Origin: Eremomyces bilateralis CBS 781.70
Lineage: Eukaryota > Ascomycota > Dothideomycetes > Eremomycetales > Eremomycetaceae
Assembly: GCF_010015585.1 (NCBI RefSeq)
Contig: NW_022985067.1
Coordinates: 1,872,940-1,936,939, forward strand
DNA: 64,000 nt
Direction of reading: 5' to 3'
Shown: one piece after another, positions 36,085 to 48,783 of the stretch
How positions within the stretch are numbered: the first letter of the stretch is position 1
Layout: each line of letters begins with the position of its first letter
Position numbers and translations under genes: made by a program
The notes under the pieces: model-generated
Told to the model about the DNA's origin: nothing
What the model saw: only the letters and a program-made list of their open reading frames with translations
The model's database searches: none

Positions 36085-39000
36085 ATGAGGTCCTCCATCG
36101 CTTGCGCTCGCTGTCGCCGGAGCAAGGTCAAATGCATCAACAACGGGGTCAACACCACGTGTCGTGCGTGTGAGACCACCGGACGAGAGTGCACCTACCC
36201 TTCTCCGGCTGGAGGAGGCGCCGGCGGCGGCGGTGGTGGATCGTCGATTGGCGGCGCAACCATCGGCCAAGTTCATCGAAGGGAAGAAGCTCCTGGTGCG
36301 CTAAATGGGTCGGAAAGAGGCCCGACGGACGATGTGCGCTCCCTTACCCCTTCGCCAGTCCGCGTGGAAGATTCAACTGACATGCTATCCCCTCGCAGCA
36401 AACCCCGAAACGTCAGCGGTTAAAGAGGACTAGTGTTGCGGGTGTAGTGCACCATGCTTCCGGCAGAGACGGCGTTCGCGCGGCGGTGGACGCCCTTGAT
36501 CACAGTTTACTGACCGCTCGGGTGTGGACTGAACTCGTATGAGCCCGAATAAAGCCGCGTCGGGATCCTTTCGCTAATAGTCGCCGTGTAGTTTGAGATA
36601 TGGCAGCAACATTTCTCCATCGACCTCCCCTTTCTCCATCCTCCGACCTTCTTGAAGCCGCTGCGTTCGGCCCCAATGCAACCACCCCAGCTTCCTTCAC
36701 TGCCCAGTACCTCATCCCCTGACCACTCGACCCCTATCACCCCTCCAGCTTCGCCCCTCCTACTCTGCGCATTCCTTGCACTGACTTCTCGGTTTCATCC
36801 CGTTCTCGTGGCGCATCACTCTCCGTTATCTTCGAACCGCCCAAGCAACCCCTTGATCGCTGCCGAGTTTTACGCCGCCGCTGCGAGGTCCAGACTGGCT
36901 GGAAACCTCGGAGATGGCCTGGGAAGTCCGGATCTAGAACGCACACAAGCGTTGCTGATGCTCGCTCTGCACGACTGGGGCAGCGGCCAGGGTTCGAAAG
37001 CCTGGGTCGCCGTGGGGGTCGCCATCCGGAACGCGCAGATCTTAGGCCTTCAGTACGAGACGGAGCTGGACGACGAGCCATATGCACGATCTTTGCCGGC
37101 CGGATTGGAACTCGATCGACGTAACAGCCACTCGTCGGCCGCGGTTGGCAAGGACGACGCGTTCATCGAACAGGAGATCCGACGCCGCACCTTCTGGAGC
37201 TGCTTCGTCATGGACCGATATCTAAGCACCGGCAAGTTCCGACCGCTGATGTTAAACGTACGGGACTTCCGGATTCAGCTGCCGAGTAGCGAGCGAGCGT
37301 TCTTGTTCGGGGAGAAAGTTCGCACTCTGATGCTCACCGACGAAGCGGACGATTCCGATGGTCGTGCGGATATCCAGAAGATTTTGCATGGCGCTACTAA
37401 CGGGGATCGCCATCGCAGCTCGTCGGCCGCAGGCTCTACGGGTACCGTGCCGAGAAACGTGCCTGATCAGGATGATGGTGATTCTGGTCGATGGGAACTT
37501 GGTCAAGACGAGGGAATTGTGAGCCGGTACGTCAAATTAACCGATCTATACGGGAAAATCGTAAGATATTCTTGCGGGGGCGGCAGACGGTAAGTATTTC
37601 TTTTTCCTTTGATCGCTGTTCCATGCACTGACTGTCATCCAGGCGGGACAAACCTTACCCACCATGGCATGAACGTTCCACCTTCGCGATGCTTCTCAAG
37701 CAAGTGAATCAGTTCCGCGACCGTCTTCCGCGAGATCTGACACTGACCTCCGCGAATATTTCTGCCCACGTCACGTCGCGCACATCCACTTCATATGCGC
37801 TTCTCCATGCCACTTTGATCCTCTGCACCATGATCCTTCATCGGGAGTTCCTACCATTCCTGCCGCTGAAGCGCAATCAGACTGCGGCTTCCGGTGGGTT
37901 TCAAGTGGATGAACTATCGGCACCGACCGGGTTCTACGAAGACAGCGCGAAGCAGCTATTCAAGAGCGCTCGTGAATTGATTGATCTGCTACAGACGTGT
38001 CAGGAATGGGGTTATGTGGTGCAGACCCCGATCGCTGGATTTGCCACGTACTTTGCTGCGCTGCTTGGTATGACCTCCACGGGTGTTATCGTGAGTTCCT
38101 ACTAACCTTCCTTCAGGAGTCTATCGCATGCACTTCCCTTGGATGGATCCGGAGGGGAGTCTTCACGGAAGATCCACGGTTTCTCCTGGAATGGTGCCTG
38201 GAGATGCTCCACGGCATGACACTCAAAACGATGTACACGGATTCCAGGCTACCCGCAAGGCCATTGAAATGGTCAGCAACACGAGGAAAGCCATGTCAAT
38301 GGCGGATGGCTGGCTTAAAGCATTGCAAAAGACCCACTTATACTTTGTTAAGGCCAAGCGAGAGTTCCGGCGTTCATCGAGGTCCCCCCCAGGTACTGAC
38401 ACGAATTTCGCGTTCGGTGGGCGTCCTGGTCAGCTACGGGATGTTGCAGATGTCGAAAACACGGGAGATGTGCACATGCTGGACGTCCTCTTCAGCGAGC
38501 TCGTTGGACTGGATAACGCTGATATGGAGATGGCTGAAGCCCCTGAGTCAGCCCGGATGCAGCCGGGCAGCGGGGAGATTGCGAGCGTTGGAAGCTCCGT
38601 CATCAAGAATGACAACGGCGTGCACGACGGCACTCCTGATAGTGCATCAATGCGTCCAGAGCGGTGGAACGCAATCAACAGCGCTCCCGCTAGCTCCCTA
38701 CCTCGACGGGATTCTCTTCCACTACTAAACGGCGTACAGCCGTCGTTCAATCCCCTCTCCAACGCTCCCAACACTCAGTCCCCCCCTATCAACCAAGCCA
38801 GCCCCCACCAGTCCGACTCTTCCTCTCACCCGGGTCAGACGCTTCCTTCCATCGGGGCCTCGCCGATGATCTCTCCCGGTGGACCCGCCTCGCACAACCC
38901 GAACGCCACCACGTTTCTCCCCCCCACCTATTCCGGCCAATCGAGCGGGTACCCTCAACAACCGCTCTACTCCCCGAAGCAGGTTGAACGTACGGTCCTC

Positions 39001-39222
39001 CCGCCACCCAACACGTCCCAGCCGCCGCCAACGCTGGCGCACGCGCCGTGGTCGATGGAGGTGCGGGAGACGTGGTTGAAGAGGCTCGACCTCCGCTTTA
39101 CCGGCGACGACGTCTCCGCGTTCGTGGAGGGGAGCGATTGGTCCGAGTGGGCGCTTTTTGCTACGGACAAACAGGGTGTCGGTGGTTGGCTCCACCTGGT
39201 GTGGGGCGGTAGTGCATTGTGA
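36085..39222 (+). CDS. Zn2Cys6 (zinc cluster) transcription factor with fungal-specific regulatory domain
   Basis: Exons 36085-36333, 36399-36536, 36592-37589, 37643-38067 and 38117-39222; 2916 nt, 971 aa from the first ATG. The zinc cluster begins at once: CARC, six residues, C, eight residues, CRAC, six residues, C (IACARCRRSKVKC, then TTCRACETTGREC). A Gly/Ser linker follows, then after the first splice a basic stretch PKRQRLKRT. The regulatory domain has FSIDLPFLHPPTFLKPLR, LMLALHDWGSGQGSKAW with IRNAQILGLQ, IRRRTFWSCFVMDRYLS, and FAALLG joined to VYRMHFPWMD. The C-terminal 300 residues are Pro/Ser/Asn-rich, probably activating, and end WSEWALFATDKQGVGGWLHL. The target pathway is not evident. 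The frame is open 98 codons upstream of this ATG without another ATG, so a longer N terminus from an unseen exon or a non-AUG start is possible. A separate 19-codon uORF starts at 35781 in another frame. Confidence 0.88.
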
Positions 39223-39731
39223 TGCTCATGTCGCCCGACTCCCGAGTCTCTATTGCTTATGTTAGGCGCCATTTATTTTCGTTGCAGACTGCTATTTAGG
39301 AGGATATGAACAAGGTGGCCCTGGACGTGGGATTCCAGCTGGCGGCCTTTTCCTGGGTTCTCTTATCCGGCACGGGGCATCAAAAGTCAAGTCCGATACC
39401 TGACAGGCGTTCGTTTGTGGCAATGCCAAAGGCCGATGCACCTGTCGTCCTAGGTGCGATGGTAAATATCGAGGTTCTCGACATGTTTACGGTAGTTGCC
39501 GATATATAGTATCAGCTTAAAATGCAAACCTGATTCTGTATGCGATCCAGCTTCCGGAATACTTTTGCACGTGACAGGGTGACCCAATTATCCCAGTCGC
39601 GACTCCTGCTGCCGCTGCATGGATTTGACGCGCCGCCAACCTCCAACTTCTCCCCGCCAGGTCAACACAGCTTGGATTTATACACTCCACCCACGAATCT
39701 CCCAATTACCTCTCCACTTCCACCTACCAAT
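39223..39731. other. Intergenic, zinc-cluster gene 3' flank and KAP114 promoter
   Basis: 509 bp. An in-frame ATG at 39540 would add 64 residues to the importin, but that extension is Ser/Pro-rich and unlike the family, so I read it as leader. The leader is CT-rich at 39640-39730. Confidence 0.45.
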
Positions 39732-42700
39732 ATGGAGCAAGAGACACGCCTTGCCGAGCTACTGGCCGGTACTCACTCCCCTCACGAGACCACCCGCAGC
39801 TCCGCCGAAGCCCAACTCCAGCAATTATATTCCAACGATGCCTTCCCCATGGGCCTCGTGTCGCTGGCTTCGCACAACTCCTTCCCGGTGTCCGTCCGGC
39901 AATCGGCCCTGCTCTACCTAAAGACCTTCGTGCTCGGGTCCTGGACGTCACAGTTCGACGAATTCAAAGGCGAGGTGCTCGTGAGCCCGGAAAACAAAGA
40001 GCAGATTCGCCAGGCGATCTTGCACCTTGCCACGGGGCTGGAGGAGGAGAGGAAGATCAAGACCGCGGCCAGTCTCGTCGTCAGTCGGATCGCGCAGTCG
40101 GATTTCCCCGAGGAGTGGCCCGGTCTGCTGGACAGTCTGTTGCACACCATCCAGACCGGTTCCGACGCCCAACTCCACGGCGCCCTCCGAGTGATGGGCG
40201 ACCTGGTGGACGATTGCTTGAACGAGGAGCAGTTTTTCCGCGTCGCCCCCGACCTCGTGCAGGCGATCTATAATGTTGCCGTCAACGAATCCCGGAAAAC
40301 TACCCTCCGAGCGCTGGCGGTGAATGTGTTCCGGGCCTGCTTTGACATCCTGGAGATGGTGGTGGAGGACCATAAGGCAGCGGTCAAGGCGTTCGCGGAC
40401 GAGACGCTAAGAGTGTGGATACCGTTCTTCTTGGACACCCTGCGCAAGCAGTTGCCTCTACCGCCCGCCAATGAGGAGGGGAAGGATTCCGTGGCCTTCG
40501 AGGCATATCGAGGATTCGTAGCTCTGAAGCTCCAAGTCGTAAAAGTCTTAATGCGCGTACGATCCGTTTTCCCTTCAAACCTCGCCCCCCACAGTCCGAC
40601 GCTATTCTCCTCCGTGTGGGAAGAGCTCAACGTCCTTCAGTCTTCCTACAGCTCCATGTACATCGAAAACGAACACCAGAGTCGGCTAGAAGATGCGGAC
40701 AACCTTCCATACACCCTCGACTTCTTAGTCCTCGAAGATCTAGACTTCATGCAAGCCTGTCTTCGAGCGCAACCTGTCAAGAAAGAGCTAGAGAAGAGGC
40801 TTTTCGAAGGCGGTGAAGGGACGAACTGGTTGATCGAAGTCGTGAAGCTAGCCGTCGAGTATGCACAGATCACAACCGAGGAAGAGGGCATGTGGAACCT
40901 CGACGTGAACGTGTTCCTCTCTGAAGAGACGAGCGTCACTGCAAATTACACTCCTCGAACGGCATGCGGTGACCTCGTCATCAAATTGGGTGAATGGCAG
41001 ACGAACGCTACCGTCGAGGGGCTCCTGTCGCGTACGAGGTCATTATACTCCAGCGGTCACAGCTGGAAAGGGAAGGAAGCGGCTCTCTACATCTTGAATC
41101 AACTCCTCATCGACTTCCAGGATACGAATAAAAACATCGGTTCCTCGGCAGCCACCGGGTTTGTTGATTTCATTCGGCATGCCATGGGCGAGTCCGAGGA
41201 GTTTCTGCGGGCCAGAGGCTACTTGGTCGCCGGCAGTTTGATCCGTGCATCGGGAGAGACTCTTTATGAGGTGCGTCCTTCGTTTATGGAGATGACGATG
41301 CACGCGATGGCACACGACTCGTCGGAGCTCGTCAAGGTCTCTTGCATCCGGGCATTGCAGTGCTACCTTTCAAGTGTTTCTGGCGACTCAATTGTCCCTG
41401 TCCAAAACGCCATCGTCTCGGCTATATCCGACTACTATTCCTCGCAAGATTTCCAAGAGCTGGCCGAGGGAGAAGATATCATGGTCACAATCGTGGAGAC
41501 GCTCCGCGACACGATCACCCTGGACGCGAGAACCTGTGTCCATGGCACTGGGTTGGATCTTCTCTTTTCTATCGCCAGTCACGGAGCGAGCAACTATAAT
41601 GTCACAATCTTGGTGGAGGAGACGTTCGTGGATATTGTCGATAGCATATCCAGGGTGGGTGGAGAAGCTTACGTCCAGCTCTGCGGTAAAGTCCTTCCGT
41701 CCCTAATGGCAGCGATCGATATCGGCAACCTGACCGAAGAGAATGCTCTCACAAACCTCGCGTCCAACCTCCTCAACATCCTGACGGAGCAAGGCTCCGA
41801 ACCATTACCCCAAGGCTTTGTTGCGACAGTCATGCCGAAACTCAACCGACTCCTCCTCAACTCCTCCGATGAAGAGCTTCTGCGTTCCGCAACGTCCGCG
41901 GTCAAGAACATGCTCATTCACGACTACAAGCAAGTCTTTGAATTCCGAGACGAGTCGAACAAAGGCGGCCTTGAGGTCGTGCTCATCATCATTGACCGCC
42001 TGCTCAGCCCATCGGTCGACGAGAACGCCGCCGAAGAGGTCGGCGGCATGGCTGCAGAGGTGGTCGAAAAGGCGGGCGCGGAAAGGCTCGGTCCCTATCT
42101 TATGCAGTTGCTTCGGGCAGTCGCGATTCGCCTTGGAAGTGCAACGAAGACGCAGTTCATGCAAAGTTTGATCCTCGTCTTCGCCCGCCTATCGTTACAG
42201 AACGCACAGGACGTTGTCGAGTTCCTCGCCCAGGTGGAGATTGGCGGGGAGAACGGACTGCAGGTGGTGATGAGTAGATGGCTGGAGAATTCGGTCAATT
42301 TCACCGGTTACGACGAGATCCGGCAGAAGTATGTTCCTACGTCTTTTCCAAACCCATCCGGAACAGCGCTCATTGCCATTCTTACCTAATAGTGTCATCG
42401 CTCTCTCGAAGCTGTATAACCTCAACGATCCTCGATTGTCGCAGCAAATCACGGTCAAGGGCGATCTCATCGTCGATCCCCAAAGCGACCGTATCATGAC
42501 GCGATCCAGAGCCCGGAAAAGTACGTCCCCATTTCTATTCTCCTGCGCATGGGAGTGGCTGTCCGGCGCCCCTCCGTTCTATCGGTTCGAAGACGACGAT
42601 GATGAAATGGACAAGGCAGTCAAGAGTAGTGTATTTACCTGTCAAGTGTGAAGTCTCTAACCCTTTGTAGACCCCGATCAATTTACGATCATTCCAGCGC

Positions 42701-43085
42701 AATTCAAGATTATCAAAGTGCTGGTTGAAGAGCTCTCCTCTGCCAGTGGGGGCCATCAGGCTCTTGACTCGTCCACACTAGCAAATCTCGACGAAGCCGG
42801 TTCAGATGATGATGAATGGGAAGATGAGCCTGACACACTTGATCTGGGAGCCGGTATGACGAAAGAAGGTATATTACTCATTGAGGAAGTCGAGTTTCCA
42901 TCGCTGATGCCAATAATTCAGAGTTGATGCGGTTTGGCGACGATTCGGTTGGTCGCGTCCGTGACGATCAAACGCAGGCCTACCTCACGCAATTCTTCCG
43001 AGAGGTTGCCAGCAAACCCGGATTCACAGAAGCATTCAACGCCCTCACTCCCGAGGAGCAGGACAAACTTCGGTCTTGCAGTTGA
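39732..43085 (+). CDS. KAP114: Importin-beta family karyopherin (importin-9/Kap114)
   Basis: Exons 39732-42328, 42393-42520, 42671-42868 and 42922-43085; 3087 nt, 1028 aa. The start MEQETRLAELLAGT opens the importin-beta N-terminal domain, with the signature SVRQSALLYLKTFV. HEAT-repeat helices follow through most of the chain. The spliced C-terminal part reads DLIVDPQSDRIMTRSRARK joined to NPDQFTIIPAQFKIIKVLV, the pattern of importin-9 (TRS...KNP...IP...KI). An acidic stretch GSDDDEWEDEPDTLDLG, then EELMRFGDDS and the end LTPEEQDKLRSCS complete it. By family knowledge Kap114 imports histones H2A-H2B and TBP using RanGTP. The 150-bp intron at 42521-42670 is the longest in the window, and a second short exon hidden inside it cannot be excluded. 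It converges with eIF3h. Confidence 0.94.
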
Positions 43086-43518
43086 ATGCTAGCACAGAGG
43101 AATAGATGTAGAATACGTAGTCTAAAGTCGTCACACGGGTCTGAAGAATTGGATACTAGTTGTGTGGCGCTGCATTGCATGGAGCGAAAACAACAGGATA
43201 TGCGGAACTAGCGGTGCTGCAGTCTGTGTTGCACTGTCAATAGTGGAGACTAGATCAAAATCCGATTCGACTCTCCAGCTTCGAGATTCGCGGTGGGTAT
43301 TGCATCACTTTGCGAGCGACATTGGGTAGAAGTGTGAATATCACGCGTAGCAGCTTTTTTATTGTGCTCATTCAAGTCTATAGCGTGCCTCATCCCCATC
43401 GGGTCTCGAGCATGCTCCACGCTCGTCCCTAATGTTCGTGACATACAACGAATACCTTACGCCGTTTCCGATGCCATCAGAAGAAATCGCCGGCTGTTCT
43501 TCCTTTGCCATTGACCAT
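43086..43518. other. Convergent intergenic region, KAP114 and eIF3h
   Basis: 433 bp with both 3' ends. No gene-like frame stands apart from read-through of the neighbours. Confidence 0.4.
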
Positions 43519-44735
43519 TCAGTCCCGATTATCAGCCTCGGGGATCAGGTTGCCCCGCACCGCGAACATCTTCGCACTCGCGCCCGCTGCAAACCCATCC
43601 ACCTGCCTGGCATACTGCTCGATCTGCCTCGAATTCACCATGATCTCCAAACGGCTCGGCTCAACTGGCAGCTTGAACAGTCGCTGCCACTCGTCTTCAG
43701 GCAACGGCGCCTGCTTCGCCGCAACGCGTGCCGCATTCTCTGCTTTTCGCTTCGCCTGCCAGGCGGTGATCTTGCTCTGCTCCCGGGCCAAGGATCGCTG
43801 GTAGTACTGGTGGTTGTTGAGCTCGGTGTGGTGTGTTTCGATGGATTCCAGGAGGAGGTCGGATGTTTTTTCAAGGAACGGGTCGATGCTGAGGTCGAGG
43901 GCGGCGAAGTTAGGGGCGAGGGGTCCGGCAGGAGCATTGGCTTGGAGGGCATCAAGAGTGGGGGGTATGGAGAGTTCCTCGGTCGGTACGGGGGCAGGGA
44001 GCTGGTGAAGGAGAGAAGTGATGAGGTGAGAGTTGTGGATGGTAACCGGGAGTTCGACGAGGATGTCCTGGTAACGGAGATTGGATTTTTGAAGACTGCA
44101 TGTGTCAGTGAGGCGTGGTGTGAAATAGAGCCGATCCCTTACCTCTCAACCGTGAACTTCCCTTCCCGGTATGCGGTCATGAATGTGGAAGATAGCCTGA
44201 AAGCCTTCAGGCTCAAAGCACCCTGCGAGCTCCGGCCCACGTCATGGACGAGGGCCACGGTCTTCTCGTTTATCTCCTTCTGGTAGAAGAACTGGTTCTC
44301 GATCGTGTTCTGGGAGATGAAGTTGCCCATGGTCGTGCTCATATACCATCCGGCATTGTTCGCATCGACGTTGACCTCCTTGAAGAGCCGAATCATCTCA
44401 TTCTGGTATCCCGTGTTCGCCTTCGCGCGTGGTGCCGCCGTGGCAAGTGAGGAGGCGGAATCTTGCTGGCCGTCCGCTGGAGCGTTCACGGTCGGGAAGG
44501 TGAAGCAATTTGTGATCTGCAGGACCCCGTTCACGTCCAGGCCGACTAATGCACCGGTAGCAATGGTCGGATGTTGCTGCGATGAGTGCTTTATGATCTT
44601 CATGACCGCCTGGAAAACTCATTAGCGTGACGTTCGATCCGACATCCGATGGTGGTCTCATACCAAAGCCTCAACTTGGACAGCGCGTAAGGGCGAGTCC
44701 CTCATGGGAGGCGCATCGGTCCGTGGTCTCGCCAT
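43519..44735 (-). CDS. EIF3H: Eukaryotic translation initiation factor 3 subunit H (MPN domain)
   Basis: Exons 44735-44664, 44609-44143 and 44095-43519; 1116 nt, 371 aa. The start [19 protein letters not shown] leads, after a 54-bp intron, into an MPN domain: [43 protein letters not shown] and [12 protein letters not shown]. The metalloprotease JAMM residues (H-x-H, D) are not present, as in known eIF3h, so it is a structural MPN subunit. The C-terminal half has [15 protein letters not shown] and a long Arg/Lys/Ala helix ([17 protein letters not shown]), ending [15 protein letters not shown]. eIF3h belongs to the non-core part of eIF3, present in filamentous fungi but absent from baker's yeast, which fits this lineage. 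A 285-codon frame on the opposite strand is only a shadow. Confidence 0.95.
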
Positions 44736-47700
44736 GATGGAAGTTGTGGAATGTTCGCTGAGAGGATCCCAAGTCGTAGATGCGACAACGTAGGATGTGC
44801 GACGGTGTATCTTCTGTTCAGTTGGAAGTGGAAATTCTTGCCAAGAAACGTGGGGCAAGCGAGATCCAGGCGCTAAGGCTGAAATCTCAATATCGACCGC
44901 ACAGGCAAACCCAGAGACTTCAACGTCTGATGATATGTTCTCTAGGTAATTCTTGATGGTCAGACTTGATCAGACTTACGATTAAGAGAGGTATAATATG
45001 AGAAATGAGAATGATAACAAGAGGAATTGAGGCGTGGATGCCAAGAAAAGTGTTGGGGATTCATAATGCTGGTGAAGTGAAAGTGCTTGACTGATAATGA
45101 ACGTCGACGACATGAATTCGCCTCACATCGGTTGGCAACGAACGGGTGAAAGTTGGAATAAAGACAGTTCCTTTTGAGCTATTGAGCGTGTTAATTATCT
45201 AGGTTGTTAAATCCTGGGCCCTCCGTGCTCAGAACCATCGGAAACGGCTAACAGAGCAGATTCCCACTGCTTGTCAATCTACGTCCGGTCTTCCTGCGGC
45301 ATATGAGGGGCGCAGACACCAGTAGAGACGTTGGAGTATATGGCTTAGGGTTGTGACATCCTTCCAGATTTGGAATCTCAACAGTTTATTGCAAATTGAA
45401 GCCAACACTTCTATTCCGGAAGTCTCCGACATCGTACACTCATGATGTTAGATTGACCGTCCAGAGTTTACTGGCCAACTGATTCTAGACAAATGCATAA
45501 ATATAATTTCTATGGCCCTCATCAGTCGATATACGGTCCAAGTATTCGTGTCCGTCTCGGTGCCGTTCAGTCGGCACCAGTGCCCCTAAGCAGCAATCAG
45601 GGACAACGACACTTTCTAGAAGGCAACGTACGAGCATCCCATAGTTTAATGAGACAGAATAAACTATCCAAGGTACTTAAACTGAGGATCTCCCATCTAA
45701 TACCCACGCTGACCAACCTGACCCCCCAAGATATGGAAAGGTTTTTGTCGCCCATGAAGGGGAATAGGTCAGTCCATCGCATTGATGTTGCGGACGTTCT
45801 ATTGGACGGGAATAGGTAGGTCTTCTATGGTGGGCGGCTTCAACTAGTGCGGTATGTAGTTACGTGCACTCGTTGATTCAACACTAGATCTAGAAAAGCA
45901 CCGTCGGGGCCGGTAGATGCGGATGTCGGTGGAAGGATTGCGCATACAGCGGCCAAATAAAGTTCCTGGATGATGAATAGATGCTAATTACAGAAGTTCG
46001 TCCATTGAGCCTTGCCGTGAAGGTATCCAGTGGTGATAATCTCTCGTCGGTTAGATGAACTTAGCCAACCCGCATGTCGGCTGGGAAAATCGCGCAAATG
46101 TTACCGGACAGGCCAGACAAAGCGGTATTTGAAATGTCGAACCTGAAGTGGAGTGTCACAATAGTGTGTCACATCAGATCGCTGGACTGGGTGGTTCCCA
46201 TGGTGACAAATCATCTGCCCGCCTTTAGGCATCATTCGGCACGGTGACATAATCGCCATATGGCTACTTTTGCTCGGAGATAGTGCCGGTATGCTGGAAA
46301 CAACTCGGCCCCGCGAGTTAGGCTTCTTCCAAGCTCTTGCAGGTTGGGGCACTTGAAGAGATAGTTCCGGTCGACAAAGGTGTGGAAGCATCCACCTTGG
46401 AGGAATCCCTTGTGCTACATCCGTCAATTCCGAAGTAGTACTTTCAATGATAATAAGCCGCTCAGTGTGTTACTCATCAGGACATTCACCGCTACCTGCA
46501 GTGCCACTCAGAAAGATTTGGCCCTCCTATCTCGAGACTGCATGGCAGTAAAGACGATTCTGAAAGGTTCCATGTGTGACTGCCTAGATTCTCCGCAAAC
46601 CATCTATTCGGATATGGTAACGGGAAGGCAACATGACTTTCTCTCCCATGATTCTCGCTTGTCCAGTCCTATAATTGCCTTCGAATTGCTTCTAGAAGCA
46701 CCCCTTCAGGGACTGCCTTCTGTTGGTCACTGGCCTGAGTCCCGCATAGGCAGTGTTGAACTGGTGGTGGCTTGCATCAAAGAAAATATCTCAAGCAGAA
46801 GAAAATGCCCCACAGGTGGGCTTGCCGAGCCAAACGGTCTTCTTCAAATTTACGAGAAGTTGGATGAGATCGGAGCAAGACGCCAAAGTATCCGTGACAG
46901 ATCCAGGTGAACCTCTCTCGACTGCGTCGGAATCCGGAGATACCGTTGTTATCAGGCTTCTTCGTTGGATGATGCAGAGGAGGCTTAGTGGCAGACCAGG
47001 AGCGCGAACGGATCCTGATCAAGGTGGCTGGCATACAATTTTTTCTTGTACAGTCGTACTAGATAGCAGTGGTATACGCAGTGCTCGACCGGTGACGCGT
47101 TCTCAGGAACGGGAGAAGTCCTATACCGACCTTACGACAGACCGGAGATCGATTCAGCCGCCGGGTTTCGCTCCGCTATCAGATCATTCACGGACCATGG
47201 CAATTGCCGTTTCGGGTTCTTCAAGAGAACTGAGGGTTTCGTTCTGGCAGCACCATCGGGGAGGGACCTAGCTCTGATCTTCATGGAGCCTGGACTCCGG
47301 AGAATCAGGATGAAATGCATCGACGCGCCAGTTGGCAATCATCCGAGACGTATTTAGATGTGGTGGCCCCGCAGCTGACGGCAGGCAATAAGATTTTAAC
47401 CATATTATTAGAGTTAGATTTCCGAGGAGATGATTTGTCGGGGGCGGGTTGGCGGTGAGGCGGAGTCGAGGTAAAAGTAATAAAAGTGCTGATATCAGAG
47501 GCTTGGTTCTGATCCTTGCGGCGACCTGGACGATGCGAATTGCGAAGTTGTGGCAGCCAACATGACACCAGGTAATATAATAAATACGGTACTAAGGGGA
47601 GACTTGGGGCACATAAGTTATTTTAATACTTACTAAGTAAGTTACTAAGTTAGACCATGGACTTACTTGGTAAGTAACTACTTACAGTAAGTAACGGACC

Positions 47701-48783
47701 GGTATGCAAGGCTTGCGCAAGCAGAGTTATAATTTGGGTAACTAATCATTTAACATTCTCTTGGTTTTCAAATCACTTGTCGCAATTTCATATTGTCGGA
47801 TGGCCCTCCCACCTGTGGAGTGTGGAGTGTGGACCTATCGGCAGCCCCGACGCTCTAATTCATTATTCAGCCCTACTAGGGGGCAGGGGGACCAGACGAT
47901 TTGAGCCACAGACGGACGATTACGACGGAATACAGTCTTGGTATTAACTACAGGTAATTAGGATCACGAAACGGTACAGCCGTTAATCCTGATGCCGCAA
48001 TGCCGCAACTAGTATGATGGGGATAGACAACCAGGAACGCTGCACAGCATCCCGAAGTGGCGTGTCTCTATTCTGCACAGGAAGGGTGACGACCCGCGAG
48101 CGGCGAGCTTGAGCGGGCGACTCTCAGGGCGGAAGCTAATGGATGATGCGGCCATTTTCTCGGGGGAGGGCTGAGAAATTGAAACGAAGGAGCAGATGGC
48201 CACCGGGGATAAGGAATATGGAAGCTCCGAATTCTCCATTTAGCAGGTGCACGACCTCCAATCATTTCAATAGAAACATCAAACATGGCAACTCCGTACC
48301 ATGCTTTCGGGCTTTTCGGCTGAGCAATCAGGATGTAGCTTGCAGGTGAAACGGCGTTAATTTTTGTCTCGCGACATATGTTGATCCTCCAAATATTCGT
48401 TTAAAAAGTAGTCTTTCTAATCATCAGTTCGTAAAATTTGGTCCGGTGCGGAATTCCATCTACCCTACGATTCCAACACCGGCTGTGTTCCCCCCTGATT
48501 CCCCGGCTTGGGGGCCAAACCATCCCCAGTAAAACATGAATAAACTCCGAAGCCATGCAACGCTCGAAGTCTCGCCTTTAAAGCCGATAGCTCTAATTAC
48601 AAATCGTAAATGCAACAACGTACGGAACCAACCATGCAATGCTAAGCGAGTGCCATCGCTAATGATATCAACATCAGTCGTAGTGGACACGACCAAGATA
48701 AAGCGAACGTGGTGTGGTATGATACACTGTCAAAGCACGTCCCGTTCGCAGGACAGATGCTAGACAGATGCCAAAAGAGGCTT
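44736..48783. other. 4 kb gene-poor region between eIF3h and bZIP gene
   Basis: It holds the eIF3h promoter and the bZIP 3' flank with some 3 kb between. Two overlapping plus-strand frames at 46380-46910 and 46753-47271 lack ATG starts and family likeness. A palindrome-rich AT block lies at 47603-47695. No transposon ends, tRNA or spliced gene could be recognised. Confidence 0.4.
47603..47695. repeat. Cluster of imperfect ACTTAC/GTAAGT inverted repeats
   Basis: Several hairpins with arms ACTTAC and GTAAGT or CTTAC and GTAAG sit within about 90 bp (for example ACTTAC-TTG-GTAAGT near 47661 and CTTACTAAGTAAG near 47630). They sit in a non-coding, AT-rich stretch. The origin is unclear: a degraded miniature element end, a regulatory site, or slippage. 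Confidence 0.55.

Noticed and set aside
38068-38116. Shorter 30-34 bp introns at the last junction of the zinc-cluster gene
   Set aside because: Below the normal fungal intron size; the 49-bp GTATGA...TTCAG intron gives FAALLGVYRMHFPWMD, which fits the family better.
39540-39731. Upstream in-frame ATG of KAP114 adding 64 residues
   Set aside because: The extension is low-complexity and unlike the family; MEQETRLAELL at 39732 matches the expected N terminus.
43432-44286. 285-codon frame opposite eIF3h
   Set aside because: Antisense shadow of exons 2 and 3; no family likeness.
46380-47271. Overlapping plus-strand frames of 177 and 173 codons
   Set aside because: Neither begins with ATG, they overlap in different frames, and no family is recognised.
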